From the NCBI GenBank assembly GCA_037178855.1, contig JASJZC010000004.1, positions 1,736,001-1,800,000 on the forward strand: a stretch of DNA of 64,000 nt, read 5' to 3'. Every line of letters begins with the position of its first letter. Within the stretch, counting starts at the first letter, position 1. The notes under the pieces were generated by a model, which was given only the letters and a program-made list of their open reading frames with translations, was not told the DNA's origin and did not search any database. This document shows positions 11,877-25,021 of this stretch, in pieces. A program made the position numbers and the translations under genes. Source of the DNA: Oscheius sp. JU75 (Eukaryota; Nematoda; Chromadorea; Rhabditida; Rhabditidae).

Positions 11877-14800
11877 ATGTCAAAAATGAACAATGCTAAT
11901 TTTCTGGCAGTTCCACTGAAGACGACTTCTGAAGTGGATTTGGTCAAGCCACTTACGACCTATATTGACACGGTTTACAATACTTCTGATGATAATAAGC
12001 CCGAAATTTCTGAAGCCATTCAGGTGTGTGAATCATCTTTGTCTATCACTGAACCACATTCCAGGAGCTTCACAAACTTCGCCAGAAAGCAGTAGGTCAG
12101 CAACTGGATCGTCATCAGTCGGCTCTCGATACATTAACCCGGTAAGCAGCAAGCTTGTTCGTTTTCTCACTAGCAATTTCAGTTACTACGATCAACTAGT
12201 TGCCATCGAATCCAAAATCGTCATCTCCGCCACACAGAATCCCGTCGTTTTCAAATGGAAGGATGCCTTCGACAAGGGTGGATTGTTCAGTTCAAAAGTA
12301 ATTTTTGTTATTGGAATTGCTCTATAATTAGCTGTTCAGGCCTCTCTTTCTGTAGCCGATGGATCTTTCGAACGAGCCTGTGTCCTCTACAACATCGGAG
12401 CCTTGATGTCTCAAATTGCCACGAATCAGATGCTTGTGACCGATGAGGAAATCAAGAGTGCCGCAAAGCTCTACCAACAGGCCTCTGGAGTCTTTGCTCA
12501 ATTGAGAGACACTATTCTCGGTCTCGTACAACAGGATCCAACTGCTGACCTTCAGCCGGATACCCTAGCTGCCCTTTCTATGCTAATGACCGCCCAGGCT
12601 CAGGAGAGTTTCTACATCAAGGCTAGTAAAGGTAGAATCACATAAATGCGTCTCATAAATGACTTTTTAGATAAAATGAAGAGTGGTCTTCTGACAAAAA
12701 TTGCAGCCCAAGTTGGCAACTTCTATGCTGATGCTGTCAAACTAATGTCCAAGGATACGTGCAAAGGTCTATGGGAACGAGATTGGATAACCCAGATCAA
12801 TGGAAAAGCCATGGGTTATTCGGCTCTCGGACAGTTTCATCAGGCCGAAGTCTGTGGAGAAGGACATCAAATCGGAGAACAGCTCTCTCGGCTGTCCGAG
12901 GCTATCCGATTATCTGAACAGTGCAGCAGGTAGGCCGTTCTTCAAGAATGTTGCTTACGGAATTTGCTTGCAGATACATGACTCCTGGTTTCCTCGAAGA
13001 GGCGTTGAAGGGACTTTCCAAGGCATTCGCATCCGCTAAAAAAGATAATGATTTTATTGTACGTTTTGTTGGTTTATCAGTCTACAGGTGTTTCAGTATC
13101 ACGAAAGAGTAGCCGATTTCCGATCTCTTCCTGCCCTGCCTGGAGCGGTCATTGCCAAGCCGATTCCACCGACCAATCCGATGTCTCCTCGATTCAAAGG
13201 TTCATCATCTTCATAGCCATTCTTCACTTTTTCAGATATGTTCGTCAATCTGGTTCCTGTTCAAGTCCTGAATGCTATGCAGTCATATCAGGGCAGAAAG
13301 TCGGAAATTGTCAACATTGAATCAGGTCGTCTTCGAGAACATACTCAAATTATGAATGGGTAAGTGTTCTAATACAACTTCTCTCATGTAGAAACTTTAG
13401 AATTCTCGCCTCGTTGAACTTGCCGGCAGCTATTGAAGATATGACTTCGTCGGATACCCTTCCCGAGTCTATCAAGGAAAAGTCGGCTAAAGTGAAACAA
13501 CTCGGAGGAATTGACGAAATTACTCGACTCTTCAACGAACTTCCCAGTCTGTACAAACGTAACGAAGAAATTCTAAACGAGGTAAACTGTTTCTTTGTCC
13601 AAAACAATGCAATTTTCAGACTCACCGCATGCTGAACGAGGAGAAGGAGACTGACGATAAGCTTCGAGTACAATTCGGAACGCGTTGGTCTCGAATGGCC
13701 AGTGATCAGCTCACGGCTCCTCTTGTCCAGGAGGTCGGAAAATATCGGGGAATCCTGCATACTGCTTCTGGAGCTGATAAAATGGTCAAGGACAAGTTTG
13801 AAGCCAATCGAGCTGGAATTCAACTGCTCAGCAAGAGCGAGGTTTTTTTATTCTTGCTTTTCTCGTATAATACCATTTTAGAGCGAATTGAAGGGCAATA
13901 TTCCCGGACAGGAGCATCATGCCACTGGCGGAGTCACAGAATCTGTCCAAAAACTTCGTCAGCTCATGCAACAAGTCCAGCAGATCAAAAATGACCGCGA
14001 GAAGCTGGAGAAGGAGCTGAAGGAGGTCAATTGTGATCTGACCAACGACTTCCTCAAAGCAATGGCCGAAAGTCAACTTCTAAACGAAGAAGCCATTTCG
14101 AAGGAGAAGATTGCACAGATTTACGGACCGCTGAAAGAGCGCGTTAATGCCTCGATCAAGCAACAGGAAGATATCATGGCTGATGTCGAGGTGCATATTT
14201 TACCTATTTATAGTATTAGCATGAATTCAGACTTGGAACAACCGATTCGTCGGCGAGAAACGAGGAACAGATTCTGGAGCTGCTCGTGAGAATACCCTGA
14301 AGACGTTGGCTTCCGGATTTGACACTTTCAATGAGCTCAAGAGTAATCTGGACGAAGGAACAAAGTTCTACAATGACCTCACTCCTATCCTCGTCCGTCT
14401 ACAGCAGAAAGTCAGCGACTTTGTGTTCGCTCGCCAGACGGAAAAAGAAGATCTCATGCGTCAGGTCCAGCAGAATATAGTCGCTGGTTCTTCCGTTCCC
14501 GGTACGTTTCGCTCCTACTTTTAGTGTTTCCCCTGTGTTACCCATAAAAGGGTTCAGCTCGTTCCCAGACATTGTTCTTCAATGCCGGCTAAAGGTTTCT
14601 ATTAAGCCCCGCCTCGTCCTCCTCCGCCACGTCCCTCTGAACCATCTGCCCCAACTGCTCCTCCTCGTACACAAGCCTCTCTACAAGGTACTTTTTGTTG
14701 TAGTCTTCGCAACATTAGTGCTTGTCTTTTTATGTTGTAACGCATGTTTTAACAGATGCTCCACAAGCTCCTCCTGTACAGCCTCCACAAAACCAACCTC

Positions 14801-15158
14801 CATATCAGCCGGTTCCTGGCCAGTTGCCGTACTATCAACAGCCGGTTCCCTATGGTTCGTTTTGTTAGTCTTTGGAGGAGCTGTTTTATGTTGTAACGCT
14901 TTATTTGTTTAGCGTTTTCCTTACTAAATATGAGATTATAGGTCAGCCCCAGCCCTTCTACCAACCACAGTATCAGCCCAATTTTGCTAATCCGTACATG
15001 ACGTTCCCTGGTGCATTCCCGAACTATCAGGTAACGTTTTTCCTTATTTCGTCCAATGAATTGTTCAGCAACCGTACGGAAACTTCCCACCTCCCGGCAA
15101 CCCCTACGCACAGCCTGGAGCGAATCCATTCCAGCAGCCACCTGCCCCTCCCCAATAA
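11877..15158 (+). CDS. ALIX / PDCD6IP, ESCRT-associated Bro1 protein
   Basis: An ESCRT adaptor acting in multivesicular body sorting, membrane repair and cytokinesis. The N-terminal Bro1 domain is intact (residues ~1-365: FLAVPLKTTSEVDLVKPL, GSFERACVLYNIGALMSQIA, AQAQESFYIKA, AKKDNDFI). It is followed by the coiled-coil V domain (~370-720: ILASLNLPAAIEDM, IYGPLKERVNASIKQQED) and a proline-rich tail full of PPRPPPPRP and YQP/PYG repeats, the usual site for TSG101, endophilin and ALG-2 partners. Total length is about 890 residues, near the human 868. The start is the ATG one base after a TTTCAG acceptor. AATAAA is at 15285-15290. A perfect hairpin lies in the 3' UTR. Confidence 0.95.
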
Positions 15159-15177
15159 TATATACAGTCTGCTTGCT

Positions 15178-15227
15178 GGTATGCGCTGGATCATTTGAAA
15201 ACATTTTATATGCTTCCAGCGCATACC
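15178..15227. other. 13-bp perfect stem-loop in ALIX 3' UTR
   Basis: GGTATGCGCTGGA (15178-15190) is exactly reverse-complementary to TCCAGCGCATACC (15215-15227) with a 24-nt loop. It lies 20 bp after the ALIX stop and before its poly(A) signal. Pairing does not extend well beyond the 13 bp, so a miRNA precursor is unlikely. An mRNA structural element or a small repeat end is possible. Confidence 0.8.
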
Positions 15228-15696
15228 TGTCTGTTTGTCTGTTACGAGTCTCTTCATTTTGTGGCCGTTTTGTGCACAGGTATTAATAAAACTTTAGCCT
15301 TATGTAAGACTGCATATTTCGTTATCGGTGAACAACAATCAAATTTCAATAAATGAACTTTTATAAAGCTTTCAAGGTTACAAAGTCAGAAAAACGGGAG
15401 AATTATTAACCAGAAGTTAGATCTTTACTTCTCTCACTCTTCGCTAATCGAAGAGAAACCTGTTAAAAATGCGACGTTCTAGTCTATTCAAATTCTACAT
15501 ACACGCCAAGTCATGGGGATACGAAGACTAAAGCCCATAGAAATCTGTTCAAGAAAGAAGATATAAAAATTGATAAAAATCGAAAGAAGGGGAGAGGGGA
15601 TACTTATTACAAAACCAGAAAATTGTTTGGGAGGAAATAATTGGGATATGTGAGGCTAACACAGGGGAATTACTCGGAGAAGAGTGCTAAAAGGAA

Positions 15697-17163
<1,467 letters not shown>

Positions 17164-19324
17164 CCCTGAAATTACACTCGTCAAAATTCAAATTGAAGAG
17201 CGAAACAAAGAGAGATCATAAGGCCAGCAGTTGCCAGCTGGAAGCAGTGAAAGACGCCGACGAAATAACACAGCGGTGATTGCGAAAAGACAACATCTGA
17301 AGAGGACACAGCGACAAGAACGGAATTGAAACATGAGAAGATGCTCAGTGCACATTAAAAATGGTTCGAAGGGGAGGAGAGAAGTTCGAGGAAATCCGTC
17401 AATGAGGCAGTCCGAGCTGACTGATACGGGGTGCAGTTATGTATTGATAAAAGAGCGAAGAGAGAGGCTGCTTTGCCCTCTCTCGGTGAGCGCGCGTGTT
17501 GCTCAACACAATTGTTCGCTAATTACCGAATCCGCAAAAGAGCCCTCTAGCGGTTAGAAGGCAGATGAATTCGCATTCTGCAGGAACATTTCCAAAAGTG
17601 GCGAGACGCCTAGTGGTGTGCGCAGTGGGCAAACATCATGAAATAGGGCACCGGCTGGCAGAAAAGACGACTACAAAAATCATCTAAAAGAGAAACTTCT
17701 GTTGAAGAAACGAATCATGGGAATAGGAAAAGACGCAGACATGAGAAAAGGTATTAGAATAGAAAAGATTGGGTGAATCAGACGGGGCACAGGTGTTTCA
17801 AAACAGATGTGTGACTTTGATTTTGGAGGGGACAGCAAGAAAAAAAAGTAGAGCTGTGGGATGAGTTAATCGAAATTGATGCGAAAAGTGGGCATTAGGC
17901 TCGACTATGCAGAGAATCTGAATCGCCAAGTAGTCGCTCAGAGGGAAATTCGGCGGAAGTCCAAATGCACAAGCATAATCCTGCCAGACAGGAACCATGT
18001 GGAGAGGTTGGGAAATGGCTGGAGCTTTCGGGTACCCGAGAATGATTTTTTCGACGTGTTGCGATATATACGAACAGTTTTTGCACATGTTTTAGTCATG
18101 AAAACACTGATTCCATGTGAGGAAAAGAAACTTCCGGCAAATTTCAAAATTCGCCAAAACGTTTTATAGAAATTTTGAGAGGTAATTCAAAGGCAAATTG
18201 TCAAAGTAACTAGTCGTCTTTTGTTCTTTTCCGTCAGCCTAAACAAAAAATAATTAGCTAAATAACAAAAGAATGGCAGAAAAAGACTAAGGGCTTGAAC
18301 GGCAAGAAAGAACCAGGAACGGTGCAGTTGTCTGTCAATATAAGCAGTTAATTGGTACAATAAAACAGAAATTAACGTCGACCGGAGTGTCAGCCCCTGC
18401 TTATCGATCGTTGTGGCTAGACAGTAGGGAAATAGCGGTGAGACAGATGAGACGCAGTTTCATGCCCGCAACAGCACAAGGTGATTATAAGCCAGAACAG
18501 CCATTGTAACTCAATTGGCTCTCAAAAATTGTTCAGAAAGAATTAGAAACAGAAAAGGAAAAAAGATCTGTGCAAACAAGTTGCCATCTCCTCCCTCACA
18601 TTACTTTTACGATTTCTTTCAATGCCACTTGGGATCGAGCTGAGAGAACTAAAGGTCATCGGGCCTTTTACTATTCGGAGGGAGAGACAAAAGTGCGAAA
18701 GTTTCAGTCCGAGCTCGTGAAGTGAAGTCTCTCATAGGCCACGCCTCTCTCCCTCAAATCTGGCTTCGTTCTTGGCTGCTCAGATAGAAAAATCTTCGAT
18801 TGCCAAAGGAACATGGTCCGTGACTATAGAAATGTATTCTCTCGGGCCAATGACCAGTGTTTTCAATACGCCTTCCCTGCAAATGAAATCTCTAAAAACT
18901 GGTTTACTTTGGCAGACTACCCCTCGTCCCCATACTCACAACGCCAATTGTCTCTCTCGCTCTCCCTCTATCCCTCCGAGCTTGGTCAAAAAGAAAGTTG
19001 CTTGACCAGAGCGACACTCCTGCCCTGAGGTGTTTACTATAAACAACTGGGAGAGAGAAGGGAGCAGGTGATCACGAGGCTCAGCCCCGACTAGTTCTCT
19101 CTAATCTATTTGTTCCCTCAGGCTGTCAGTTTCCATGACTCTTTCTCTTCCTCTCTCTCCCATTCCAATCAAAGTGTACATGTCCCATTTTTGCGTGTGT
19201 GTTTGGCCACGAGAATGTGTGTAATTGTCGTCTCGATGAGTCCACGGCTGTCAATAGAAAAACAGTTGTCCCTCCACAAAAAAGGGGGTCGAGTACAGCT
19301 GATTTGTCTTCTGATAAGAACTTT

Positions 19325-19391
<67 letters not shown>

Positions 19392-20589
19392 CGTTGCAAA
19401 ATCTGCCACAAACAGAACGATTTCCTCCGTGGGAGGGAGGCCCAATTCATCCGTCGTATGTGACGGCTGTCCACATTTTTTGTCCTTCAGGCAGCAACGC
19501 CCTTATCTCCATATGTTTATATAAGTCTTTGCCAGCGGCGTTCACCTTCAAAGTCCCATTGTACAGTCTTCAGCTGCTCTCCCTTTTTTAGATCCAACAA
19601 ACTCTTTGTTTGTTCAAACTGCCTACGTCCTTTCATAGAACTGATCTGCCTCAACAAGAACTCTTGACCGTTTCTCTGGGAACATTTGTACCCAAATGAA
19701 CGGAAAAAAGAGAAGAAATCTTACTCTGATTTGTTGAAATCCCAAAACGTGTCAAATCACAATTGTCAGACTGTTGGAAAACACACACCGTCTCTAATCA
19801 AGCTCCTGCTTTCTTTACGAGACTCCAAGTGGTCAAGTTCAGTACGTGTTCAGTGCCGTCTGCGATAAGGAGGGCTTTGGTCTGTTCCGTCTTTCCTTTC
19901 AGTGCAGTGCATTGTACTTTTCTCCTCGCCCTGAAACGACACTAGACAAACAGATGCTCCAGATGGTCTGATACAGTATGCAGTTCACACCTTTCGTCTC
20001 TCGTCTCCTTCCACTCGGTTGACCTCCTTCTCTCTTGAGTGGTTCCGGTTGCTCCTTGAGTTTGTTCAAGGAATAGAAGGTTTCCCCCAAAAGGTAGATG
20101 ACTCCGAGATGCGTGGGAGTGACTCACTCAAAGACTCTTCCGCCCCCATATCTTTTCCTTATAAGAATAGATCTCTCCCTCTTTGCAGCCAGGCTGTCTG
20201 AGCCTCCTTTGTTGACCAACAAGGTTGATCTTTGACCAATCTGACTTTCGTCTCCTGGGAGACCTCCTCTGAACACTTTCTATACGAAGAGCAGGCGTAT
20301 AATCCATAGGTCACGTGGATTTCCGTCTTTGATCGGAGCCGCTCCTCTTCTGTTTTTTCAGTCCTGTCACTTGTCCTCCCACGCATCTGGGAGTGTCCTC
20401 TTGCGTCCGGTACCTCCTCTTTCTCTTCTTTTGGTCTCTGGAAGACAACTTTTCTTCCAGATATGTCTCGCGATGAACATCTTCTCGACTTTAGTGCGGT
20501 CAGTTCTTCTCTTTGTTCGGTCCGGAAACGGCTTGTCAACAATACGACTGGCGCCCCCTTATCAACTCTTTCATGGTTATTTTAAGGCT
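17164..20589. promoter_or_regulatory. 3.4 kb gene-free region upstream of MAP kinase and CUEDC1-like genes
   Basis: The longest stretch without a recognisable gene in an otherwise dense window. Small ORFs occur but none has domain signal or clean splice structure. The right part (about 18700-20450) is pyrimidine-rich on the plus strand and contains a (CT)n tract and many CTCTC blocks. It lies between divergent genes and could hold promoters or alternative 5' exons for the MAP kinase (worm MPK-1 has a long alternative N-terminus); this is inference. Confidence 0.5.
19328..19388. repeat. (CT)n microsatellite, about 30 units
   Basis: An uninterrupted CT dinucleotide tract of about 61 bp. It lies in the gene-free region between the MAP kinase and the CUEDC1-like gene. 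Long ORFs of alternating Ser-Leu or Arg-Glu that cross it are artefacts of the repeat. Confidence 0.97.
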
Positions 20590-21443
20590 ATGCGGGATTT
20601 TGCCATCATGTTCCCAACAGCATCCGCCAATCGAATCGAGGAAGTTCTTCGTCAACATGACGGTGATGTGGCCAGTACAATTGACACCTTGTTGAGGGAG
20701 ACACAGGTAGTCTCTCTTCTGATCTTATTAACAGACGTGTTTTCAGCCCTCTCTGGCTCCTCCTAGCTACGAAGAGGCCGTATCGGTCCCTTCTCAGAGT
20801 CCAATCCGTCAGCCAGAGCTTCCTCCTTTTTCTCCTAGACGTTCTGTACCAACACCCGTCTCTGCTCCCCCGAACTATTCGCGAACCTTCTTCCCATCGG
20901 AACCCAACACCTCCAATGTCATTTGACTGTCTGTATTTTTCATATATCCAGAGTTTAGGCTGCCCCAATCAGAAGAAGGGAGTCGAGATCGAGTTTGAAC
21001 ACTTTCAACACTAGACAACTACAGAATTTGAAGAGAGAGAATGAGAGACGACTGGAACATGTGACTGATGAGAAAGAAGCCAGGTAGACTAATCAATTTT
21101 CTGTTGGAATCAACTGAGTTTAGATTGCTGGAAGATGAACAAATGGCTCTTCTTCTACAGCAAAGAGAGATGGTCAGATCCGCTAGAAGCGCGTCTGTGG
21201 CAGCTGTACCCACACGAACAAGAAGTTCCTCGAAGCACAATGGACCGAGAGTTCCCGAAGGTCCGGTAATGGACGAGGTCATAATCAGCAACGATGGTCA
21301 AGATCTGAAGGACAAGATCAAAAAATTGAGCAAAGGTTGGTGAAAGAAATACTTGTAACTGAAAATATTCAGCCTCGAGACAACGACTGATCCAGTTCAC
21401 ACAACGCTTCCGAAGTGGGTCGCGTGAGAACGTATGCGGATAG
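20590..21443 (+). CDS. CUE domain protein, CUEDC1-like
   Basis: The first recognised exon encodes a CUE ubiquitin-binding domain (AMRDFAIMFPTASANRIEEV, then DGDVASTIDTLLRE). A proline-rich linker follows (APPSYEEAVSVP, with a PPSY motif that WW-domain HECT ligases could bind). The next exons match the conserved C-terminal half of CUEDC1: LLEDEQMALLLQQREM and DLKDKIKKLSKASRQRL. The intron after NTSN fits an acceptor GAGTTTAG at about 20958, which keeps phase and gives AAPIRRRESRSS. Length is roughly 230-270 residues. The start is uncertain: the frame is open upstream to an ATG at 20473 and a 5' exon is likely. AATAAA is at 21515-21520. It converges on the nuclear receptor gene 184 bp away. Confidence 0.8.
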
Positions 21444-21514
21444 ACACGATATGCGGTAGTCGAGACATTCCAAGCAAGTCCTTCATTGCAAACCCCAAAC
21501 TTTGATTTTATCTA

Positions 21515-21610
21515 AATAAAGTCGATAGTTATTTCTCCTTTTCCTAATGAACTATAACTATACATACGAAACTGGGACCGGGAAGAGAGATTCGTAATAT
21601 GTAGTTTATT
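21515..21610. terminator. Facing poly(A) signals between convergent genes
   Basis: AATAAA on the plus strand (21515-21520) belongs to the CUEDC1-like gene. AATAAA on the minus strand (complement at 21605-21610) belongs to the nuclear receptor gene. The two transcripts end tail-to-tail within about 100 bp. Confidence 0.65.
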
Positions 21611-21626
21611 AGTGTGAAACAACAGT

Positions 21627-23204
21627 TCACAAGGCGAGGAGCTGCTTGCTGACCAAGTCGACATTGAGCAAGTCGAAGAGAGTGATTCCCTGGTACATTT
21701 CGAGCAGGCTCTGATTCAGTTCGAACACAGTTCCCATTAGAAGTACCAGATTACCCAGTCGTTCCGCCTTATCCTCTCTGTCCTGAACTCTTGACTCTTC
21801 CATTAAGAGGGAAGATCAAACCTCGTAGTGTGCATCGAGTCCTGCGAGAATTGCACTTTCGTTCTTTTTGGCCAGGCTCCTCATGTTCTGTGTATACTCC
21901 ACATATCCCATTTTCCAATTACACAAGGCCTTTAGGGCAGCGTACTCAACTTCGTCCAGCCCTATCTCGCAAATCGGTAAGATCAAGGCTGAATGAAGTC
22001 GCTGGATGAACTCGAAGAAGATCTTGCTCTTCTTGTCAGTGGGCAGACCTTCTTCATCGTCCCATCCAAAGGAGAGGTCGTCAACGGTGCACACCGATCC
22101 ATCGGTGTACATCACCAGCTGAATCTCTTCCTCAGTACTGTTTTTGCCTAGCTCACTCTCTCAGAAGGATGAACGGCTTGACAGGTGATCCATGCAATGT
22201 CCAGAAGACAGAAGGACATTGCCGTTATCCTAAAGTACAGTACTCGCTCATCTGGAGCCATATCCTCCCATCCGGGCATTGTCTGGCAGTAGTCAAAAGC
22301 TAATAGGTGATCAAGTTTCTGGCTCTCCAATTGTCTCTTCATCGAGTGTGGCTTCCTCTCTCCGATCAGAAAAGGCTGAAATCTATTTTCCACCAGAATA
22401 CTTCTTATCACCTACCAGCTTATCATATCCCGTGATGACAGCTATTGGAACTTCAGAAAACATAAGGAATCGTCGGTCCATGGCCTTCCTCAGCTAGAGT
22501 TAAATTCTTTTCGGTTACTCTATTCTCTTACCTCTCTAACATAATGGGTTAGTAGATTCGTCCCTTCTGTAGCCAGATCTGAAGGGACTGGACTGAAGAA
22601 GGGAAGGGGAGGAGGTGCAGGAAGGGACATATCGACGGGAGACAGGGCATCACTACTGAATGAGACAGAAGGGCTGTTCTGGAAAGCACCTCTTGAACAG
22701 ACTACACACGAAAAGGAACTTCGATCATTGACTCTGGTAGGGTCGGCGACGGAGTCTCTTTTCCGTCCAAAATCTCATCTTTTAAGCCTATCTTCTTCCT
22801 AATTCGGCGTTTTTGAACCACTGAAATCGTTTAATAATTCTTGTGTATAGTTTTCTACTATTAGTTTGGAGTCCTGCCGAGAGGCAACGCAGAAAACGAC
22901 AGGCTCGACAGACCATTCGAAGTTCTAAACGAATCTTTCGTGATCGTTAGAGATCTTACCATGAAAGACTCGGCAATCTCCATTCTTTTTGCAGACGAAC
23001 TTGATGTCCAGGGACACTGTTCTTCTAATTTACTTTTGTTATGCGTAGTTCAGAAAGTTACCTAAAGAAAGCCGCACAAGCTAGGCAGGATACACTTCCA
23101 AAGTGTGCGCTACCTTGAGGATGATTACACACAAGACAGTCTGTAACACTTTTTGATTGTGGACCCGACCAAATCTCACCTCCTCTGAGTTTGATTAAAT
23201 CCAT
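21627..23204 (-). CDS. Nuclear hormone receptor, nematode-type
   Basis: The DNA-binding domain is split over three exons but complete. Finger 1 is CLVC-x13-CLAC followed by AAFFR. Finger 2 is CKKNGDC-x9-CRAC, then RFLRCLSAGLQTNMVQ. Spacing fits C4 fingers exactly. The P-box CLACAAFFR is the type found in the large nematode supplementary receptor family, not the CKGFFRR of most animals. A Ser/Pro-rich hinge (ETPSPTLPES, MSLPAPPPLPFF) follows, then a helical ligand-binding domain (AVITGYDKL, DERVLYFRITAMSFCLLDI, MYTDGSVC, EVEYAALKALCNW) ending near YQGITLFDLLNVDLVS. It would be a nuclear transcription factor; the ligand is unknown. An upstream in-frame ATG at 23330 adds a poorly conserved N-terminus. 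It follows MRPL21 on the same strand by about 270 bp. Confidence 0.9.
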
Positions 23205-23473
23205 CTCGACAACTAGAGTATAGGAAAAGAAGAAGACGAGGCGGGGGCTGGGTGAAGAAGTGCCGTCGACCCGCACTCTTCCCGGCTGATAAGACACATC
23301 GACCCTCTCCGAAAGAGCGAGAGACCACACTGTGGCTTGTTCTGCTATCTTTTACTTTCTCTCTGTGGTAGGACAGAGATCTTTCTCTTATTCAACCTTT
23401 ATTCTTTCAAAATGACAATGATCCTATGCAACTAACATAAAAGGACAATGACAAATATGACAGCAGTTTCTTG

Positions 23474-24078
23474 TTAGTCGGCCGGACCAGTAACTTTCGG
23501 ATTGGCCGTCACCTCGTTGATTCTAATGACGGCAGTTTCACAGGTGAGCCCTTAATAATGTGTCTTTGGTGAGGCTAAAAATAAAAACTAACAGTGGAGT
23601 TGTTTGGCTTGTTGGTGGTTATTGTGAAAATAAAAGACTTCGGGCGATTTCGTGTTCTTCTCCACGACGGTCGCTCGAACAGTAACCGCCGAGGAGTCGA
23701 GAAGCGGTCGTCCGAAGACCGAAAAATTACTTCCGCCGACCATCAAAACCTGAAACGGTTTTGGTTTTACAACTTTGATGTCTCCTACCTTCTCGAGATT
23801 GATCACGTCTCCGACGGCCAGAGGCAATTCCCCTTCCAGGGAGATCAGATCGCCTTGTGATACTTTCCACTGCCGTCCATTCAGGTAGACTACGGCGAAA
23901 AGTCGTTTAGAAGAGTCCAAAACTTCTGACGCGATATTAGAGTTGATCTGAAAGGTGAATGGCTACAAGAATATTACGAAAATCGAACCTGACTGGCGAC
24001 AGTCGTGTCAACGACCTCTGCTTTCGTCGCTGCTAGACGGACGAGTCGAGTCCAAACAGGGGCCAGCCTCAGGAGCAT
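23474..24078 (-). CDS. MRPL21: Mitochondrial ribosomal protein bL21m
   Basis: A protein of about 171 residues. It starts with an arginine-rich presequence (MLLRLAPVWTRLVRLAATK) and continues with the bL21 fold: FAVVYLNGRQWKVSQGDLIS, GDVINLEKV, VLMVGGSNFSVFGRPLL, VTVRATVVEK. The C-terminal exon (LTCETAVIRINEVTANP) matches the family's conserved tail. It joins through an intron of about 44 nt from QLHW. A structural component of the large mitoribosomal subunit. The ATG lies one base after a TTATCAGTTCAG acceptor, and the upstream gene ends 113 bp away, so it looks like a downstream cistron of an operon. Confidence 0.92.
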
Positions 24079-24191
24079 TCTGAACTGATAATAAAATGAC
24101 AAACAAAAAGAAGGAAAAATATATCGTTCGAGAACAAATTCTCTAAGCAATGAGCCCTGTGAAAAGAACAATTTATATAATAAAATAAGGT

Positions 24192-24869
24192 TTATGATCT
24201 AAAGCAGCTCTGTCCGAGACCCATCTCCTCGTTGTGCATCTGAATTTATTGTTGCAACAGCCTCGAACTAAGTGAACTGACCTCTTCGGCAAGTTGAGCA
24301 AAAGCTTTCCGTTCTTCTTCCGATAGGGTGGACATGAGCTGTTCCATGTCTCCGCCCAATCCCATGGCTATGAGTCGTCTCTCGATCTCGTCCTCATCCT
24401 GTTCATAGTCGTCCAATGTGCTCGTCACCACCTAAAACTCAACTGTGTTGTCCTAAGTGACAAACCTTTTTTATATAGTCGTCCTCTTCCGTCTCATCAT
24501 CCGAATCCAATGGCTCGGCTTCATTTTCGCCTTGTCCCGAACTTCCGGGGAGCTGGTCGGTCTCTCCTCTTACGTACTGATTCATCCTCTCTTCGAAGCT
24601 GTCAGTTGCCGGTCCATCGTGCATTTTGCCTAAACTTATTCATAGAAAAGCATGAAGAAATGACAAACCTTTTAACTCGTTCTTGACGCAGTCCTTGTAA
24701 AAGTTCTCTGAACAGTTGTTGTGCTCTTTACTACGATAACATCTGAAATTATCTTTCTATAAAGAACGATCGAATATGGAGCCTACTTTATGGAGCAATA
24801 GTTGGCAGAACAGCGAGGACATGTATATAGCTCTTTCTTGTCAAACGGACAGAAGGCACAAATGACCAT
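24192..24869 (-). CDS. HIT-type zinc finger protein, ZNHIT2-like
   Basis: The N-terminus is a zf-HIT domain: ICAFC, CPRC, NYCSIKCYRS and HNNC provide the expected C/H ligands. Downstream are FEERMNQYVRG, an acidic segment (EAEPLDSDDETEEDDY), IERRLIAMGLGGDMEQLMS and LSEEERKAFAQLAEE. In the family these proteins bridge the R2TP chaperone to box C/D snoRNP or U5 snRNP assembly. The product is about 165-180 residues, much shorter than human ZNHIT2 (403). Two 3' ends are possible: reading through gives a stop at 24246, or splicing a 47-nt intron (GTCAGTTC...AAATTCAG) gives the tail MHNEEMGLGQSCFRS ending at 24192. The start lies just after acceptor-like TTTGCAG. Confidence 0.75.
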
Positions 24870-25021
24870 TCTGAAGCTGCAAATATGAGTAAACATTGCA
24901 TATTTTAAGAGAGATCGAAAGGAGAACCTTAAATGAGACTAAAGGAAATGGCAAAGCTGAAATTCATAAACGTAACAATAACAGAAACAGTAGTCGGGAA
25001 AACAAACGACGAAAGATCGCT

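Noticed and set aside
19110-19591. ORFs of about 100-130 codons on both strands across the (CT)n tract
   Set aside because: They consist mainly of alternating Ser-Leu or Arg-Glu from the microsatellite and have no other signal.
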